From contig SYDY01000074.1 of NCBI GenBank assembly GCA_005801425.1, forward strand, positions 1-17,694: a DNA stretch of 17,694 bases, written 5' to 3'. A program made the translations under genes and the position numbers. Each line of letters begins with the position of its first letter. Position 1 is the first letter of the stretch. Source of the stretch: Bdellovibrionales bacterium. GTDB taxonomy: Bacteria; Myxococcota; XYA12-FULL-58-9; SYDY01. This document shows positions 14,632-17,694 of the stretch, one piece after another. The notes beneath the pieces were generated by a model. That model saw only the letters and a list, made by a program, of their open reading frames with translations. It searched no databases and was not told the DNA's origin.

Positions 14632-15375
14632 ATGTTTTTCATGCATATTTTTTTAATCTTGATCTTGCCCTTGGTGGCACAAACCCAAAACAGCCCGCTG
14701 GATCGGCAAAAGCCCGATGTCCAGCTGGCCCATTGGGCAACCGACCACGACACCACCCGTGACAGCGCCCTAAGCACCCTGGCCTGGGCAATCCGCGATC
14801 GAACCAGCGTCGCGGCCGATCCCGTTCCTGTCGCCCTCGATCCCAATAACACCGCACGATTGTTTGAATATCCTCTTCTCGTCGTGCATGGTTCCATGGC
14901 GATCCCCGCCCCGCGCCCCGAAACATTATCGGCCCTGCGCGACTACATAAGTTTAGGCGGGTTGCTGTGGTTTGATCTCTCCGAAGGCGATGTGGAGGGT
15001 CCCTTTCATCGTTCTGCCAAGCAGCTTCTTGCGACCCTGGTGCCCGCTGGAAAAATTCAGCGCTTGTCACCCGACCATGTGCTCTACAAAACATTTTATC
15101 TGCTCAAGCATCACGGCGGACGTGTCCCACGACACGCTTATATGGAAGCACTTGTGCGCGATAACCGCCTTCTTGCCGTGATCACCACCAACGATATTCT
15201 CGGGGCTCTCGCCAAAAACGAACAGGACGATTGGCGATTTGATGCAGGCACCGGGGGTGACCATGCCCGTGAAATGAGTTTGCGCGTAGGCATCAACATG
15301 GTGATGTATGCGCTGTGCCTGGATTATAAAACAGACCAAGTTCACATCCCATTCATTCTAAAGCGTAGAAAATGA
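14632..15375 (+). CDS. DUF4159 exported protein
   Basis: A 247-residue protein with a signal peptide (MFFMHIFLILILPLVAQTQN), starting at ATG 14632; a second in-frame ATG at 14641 would serve equally. The rest matches DUF4159: DVQLAHWATDHDTTRDS, LFEYPLLVVHGS, a GATase-like YISLGGLLWFDLSEGD, HVLYKTFY, and the C-terminal LRVGINMVMYALCLDYKTD followed by QVHIPFIL. The biochemical role is unknown. In other bacteria these proteins accompany MoxR AAA ATPases, DUF58 proteins and VWA membrane proteins of the Bat-like type. Here only the VWA partner is present; its ATG overlaps this gene's TGA (ATGA), so translation is probably coupled. Confidence 0.88.
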   Translation: MFFMHIFLILILPLVAQTQNSPLDRQKPDVQLAHWATDHDTTRDSALSTLAWAIRDRTSVAADPVPVALDPNNTARLFEYPLLVVHGSMAIPAPRPETLSALRDYISLGGLLWFDLSEGDVEGPFHRSAKQLLATLVPAGKIQRLSPDHVLYKTFYLLKHHGGRVPRHAYMEALVRDNRLLAVITTNDILGALAKNEQDDWRFDAGTGGDHAREMSLRVGINMVMYALCLDYKTDQVHIPFILKRRK

Positions 15376-17558
15376 ACGCATTTAACGACTGGTCGCTGAT
15401 CTCCGGATCCTTGTTGCCCGCAGCCGTGCTGTGGACTGCCGTGATCCTTTCCTTGGCGTTGATCATGGCCGCATGGCGCGGTTATCGCGGAAGCAAGTAT
15501 GTCATCCGTCTCACCCTGCTGCGCAGCATCGCGCTTGGCATGGCATTGTTCATTCTTTTTCAACCCACCCTGCGTTTGCGTAAAATTGCGAGTGTCGCAA
15601 GCGACATCGCCGTGATCGTTGATGACTCTGCAAGCATGGCCCTGCGCGATGAGGCAGGGACACGCAATGCACATGCCCAAAAAGCGAGATCTCAGCTTCA
15701 AAAAGACATAGAACAAGAAACACAACGTTTCAGGTTCCGACCACGCAACCTCCATGCTGAATTGTCTGCCCACGCCAATAGTGAAGAACCAAGCGCCCAA
15801 GAGAGCCCGATTGTGGTCGCCATTGAGCAAACCATCGAGGCACTTGGCAGCAACCATTTGGCTGGCATCGTTGTGATTTCCGATGGCGCAGATACAGATC
15901 TCCAAGGCCACACACCCGCGCAACTTGAAACAAAAATCAAAAGCCTTGCAGCACACAAAATCCCCATCAATGTCGTTCCCATTGGATCTTCGGCGTTTCA
16001 AGACGACAGCATCGAAAGCATCACCGCAGGTGATTTTGCTTTTGTACAAAATACATTTCCCATGCGCGCGGCCATCCGAAGCACGGGATTTCCCAAAGGC
16101 CCCATCACCGTCACCTTACGCAAAGGCAACACCCCCATTGCAAACGCGCAAGCCACACCAGGCGCCGATGGTTCTGCCGAAGTCACCTTTAGCGTCAAAG
16201 CCGAAACCCTTGGCGAATCGATCTACACCCTTGAAATTTCACGACGCGAAGGCGATGCCATCCCTGAAAACAACCAACAGCATCACATTGTGCGTGTTTT
16301 GCGCGACAAAATTCGCGTCTTGCATGTGGCAGGACGACCCAGTTGGGATGAACGATTTTTACGCCAGTATTTCCAAGAGAATCCCAATGTCGATGTGATC
16401 TCATTTTTTATTTTACGCACCAACAGCGACAACACAGGACCTCAAGAAGATCTTTCGTTGATCCCCTTTCCAGTCAACGAATTGTTTACCAGCAAGCTTT
16501 CAAGCTTCGATGTGATTGTGTTTCAAAATTTTGATTTTCGACCGTATCGTATGGAGCAATACCTCGACAACATTCGCCAAGCGGTTGAAAATGGTTTGGG
16601 CTTTGTCATGATCGGCGGAGATCAAAGTTTTACCGATGGGGGTTATCGCGGTACACCTATTGTTGATATTTTGCCCGTGGAACTTGGCGAAAATGCACAC
16701 TATGTTTTAGGCGACATACACCCTGTTTTAGGGCCGTCAGCGCAAAATCATCCCATTGCCATGCCATCGGATCTCGCCACACTTCCACCGTGGACAGGCC
16801 ACAATACGATCATCAACAGCAACATCCATGGGAGCGTACTTTTACAAACTTCCCAAGGCGAACCCCTCATTGTCACAGGCGAACCCAAAAAAGGACGCAG
16901 CCTTGCCATTGCCACAGATAGTTTATGGCGCTGGCGCTTTAGACGCCCTGCAGAAGCCGCAGAAATGAGCTATCGTCGTTTTTGGCACGATGCCATGCAA
17001 TGGCTGGTCAAAGATCCTGCCCATGCGCATCTTCGCATTCATGTGCCTGTTAATCGTGTCCAGCAAGGTGATCCGGTCGATGTTGAAGTGTCTGTTTTTA
17101 ATACGTCGTACAAACCTGAAATCGATGCGCCAGTCACGATGCGTCTCGAAACAGCCGAAGGCGAACAGATCCAAGAGCATAGCCAACGAACCGGCAAGGA
17201 TGGTATTTTGCGTATGCCATTCAACGGCGTCCCTGCGGGTGTATACGTGATCAAAGCAAGCCGTCAGGGAAGCACCGATGTGGCCGAAGCAGCTGTGATC
17301 ATCACCAACACAAATCGCGAGCATCAGGCTGCTGCGCCACGTCCTGATATTCTTAAAGCCATTGCAGAAGCCACCGGTGGCGCTATTCTCACCATTTCTG
17401 ACGCGCAACTCTCTTCGTTGAAATTGCGCGATCCCAAGCTCGTCGATGTGGAAAAAGAAAAAATGATTTCGCTGTGGGATACATGGCCCGTGCTTGTCTT
17501 ATTTTTTGCAGCACTTGTGGCCGAGTGGCTTATGCGACGACGGCTGGGCTATAGCTAA
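15372..17558 (+). CDS. VWA-domain membrane protein with GATase-like domain
   Basis: A 728-residue inner-membrane protein. Two N-terminal helices (about 14-34 and 48-64) precede a von Willebrand factor A domain (about 77-210) with an intact metal-binding MIDAS motif, D84-D85-S86-A87-S88, and ISDGADTD around D171. A beta-sandwich region (about 215-310) follows. Next is a class I glutamine amidotransferase-like fold (about 313-440, including RVLHVAGRPSWDERFLRQY and GLGFVMIGGDQSFTDGGYRG) with no Cys-His-Glu catalytic set visible, so it is probably non-enzymatic. A second Ig-like part (about 550-640) and a C-terminal helix (705-721) complete it; most of the protein should face the periplasm. It is paired with the DUF4159 gene by an ATGA overlap. 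The family is common in planctomycetes, acidobacteria and myxobacteria, with unproven roles. Confidence 0.88.
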   Translation: MNAFNDWSLISGSLLPAAVLWTAVILSLALIMAAWRGYRGSKYVIRLTLLRSIALGMALFILFQPTLRLRKIASVASDIAVIVDDSASMALRDEAGTRNAHAQKARSQLQKDIEQETQRFRFRPRNLHAELSAHANSEEPSAQESPIVVAIEQTIEALGSNHLAGIVVISDGADTDLQGHTPAQLETKIKSLAAHKIPINVVPIGSSAFQDDSIESITAGDFAFVQNTFPMRAAIRSTGFPKGPITVTLRKGNTPIANAQATPGADGSAEVTFSVKAETLGESIYTLEISRREGDAIPENNQQHHIVRVLRDKIRVLHVAGRPSWDERFLRQYFQENPNVDVISFFILRTNSDNTGPQEDLSLIPFPVNELFTSKLSSFDVIVFQNFDFRPYRMEQYLDNIRQAVENGLGFVMIGGDQSFTDGGYRGTPIVDILPVELGENAHYVLGDIHPVLGPSAQNHPIAMPSDLATLPPWTGHNTIINSNIHGSVLLQTSQGEPLIVTGEPKKGRSLAIATDSLWRWRFRRPAEAAEMSYRRFWHDAMQWLVKDPAHAHLRIHVPVNRVQQGDPVDVEVSVFNTSYKPEIDAPVTMRLETAEGEQIQEHSQRTGKDGILRMPFNGVPAGVYVIKASRQGSTDVAEAAVIITNTNREHQAAAPRPDILKAIAEATGGAILTISDAQLSSLKLRDPKLVDVEKEKMISLWDTWPVLVLFFAALVAEWLMRRRLGYS

Positions 17559-17608
17559 TTATTTTTTGCCAATCGTTAGCCTGGGTTCCCATCTTCCAAG
17601 TGTTCTAT

Positions 17609-17686
17609 TGTAGGGACGGTTCGTGAACCGCCCGTTAAAATTTTTGATTCAAAAACCGCAAGGGCGCTTCGCGAAGCGCCCCTACA
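17609..17686. repeat. Composite palindromic intergenic repeat
   Basis: A 78-base element bounded by the inverted ends TGTAGGG (17609-17615) and CCCTACA (17680-17686). It contains two separate hairpins: CGGTTC-GT-GAACCG (17617-17630) and the perfect 20-base palindrome GGGCGCTTCGCGAAGCGCCC (17662-17681), joined by an AT-rich stretch containing AAAATTTTTGATTCAAAAA. It lies 50 bases past the stop of the VWA gene. The form resembles REP- or MITE-type repeats; it could also end transcription. I cannot tell from one copy whether it recurs in the genome. Confidence 0.75.
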
Positions 17687-17694
17687 TAAGGAAG

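Noticed and set aside
15342-16049. Minus-strand open frame of 235 codons across the DUF4159/VWA junction
   Set aside because: It is opposite two conserved genes, with Cys/His-rich low-quality sequence and no motifs. It is a shadow frame.
1-17694. CRISPR arrays, tRNA, rRNA or intact insertion sequences
   Set aside because: No regularly spaced repeats, tRNA cloverleaf, rRNA segment or transposase gene was seen on either strand.

Overview
The window comes from a Gram-negative-type bacterium of moderate GC content. The gene set (a SpoIVB-like S55 peptidase paired with a secreted propeller/Ig protein, a DUF4159 + VWA membrane pair, and a TopA with a Lys/Ala-rich N-terminal tail and four zinc ribbons) resembles myxobacterial, acidobacterial or former deltaproteobacterial genomes. 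That placement is inference; no marker gene fixes it.

Layout. (1) 230-3957, minus strand: a two-gene unit with a TAATG stop/start overlap, encoding an exported S55-type protein followed by a secreted beta-propeller/Ig-like protein. (2) 4098-7058, plus: a 986-residue multidomain protein with a complete classical protein tyrosine phosphatase domain set among duplicated modules I do not recognise. (3) 7155-7813, plus: a Phd/VapC-type toxin-antitoxin locus with a well-formed promoter/operator, but both genes are frameshifted. (4) 7815-9825: housekeeping genes, namely a PlsC acyltransferase (minus), an M23 metallopeptidase (plus) and a DUF486 membrane protein (plus). (5) 9844-12060, plus: four consecutive small orphan genes, each a short helical module plus Pro/Ser-rich or basic disordered sequence. 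At least two, probably three, look like diverged paralogues. The first is preceded by a 13+2+13 perfect palindrome over its probable -10 element. (6) 12091-14499, minus: topA. (7) 14632-17558, plus: a DUF4159 gene and a VWA membrane-protein gene overlapping by ATGA, followed by a composite palindromic repeat at the right edge.

Start sites are unusual. Most genes lack a clear Shine-Dalgarno sequence, and at several the best -10 hexamer ends 5-7 bases before the ATG, the geometry of leaderless mRNAs. The clearest cases are 7190 and 11413; 4098, 8534, 9878 and 10441 are weaker.

The most interesting part is the accessory block 4098-12060. A phosphotyrosine-phosphatase protein with no signal peptide, plus a nearby cluster of fast-evolving, Pro-rich small proteins carrying eukaryote-like short motifs (V-x-[FW]-A-D-[ED], NPF), is what one might expect of a host- or prey-directed effector set. 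No secretion system is visible here, so that role is a hypothesis.
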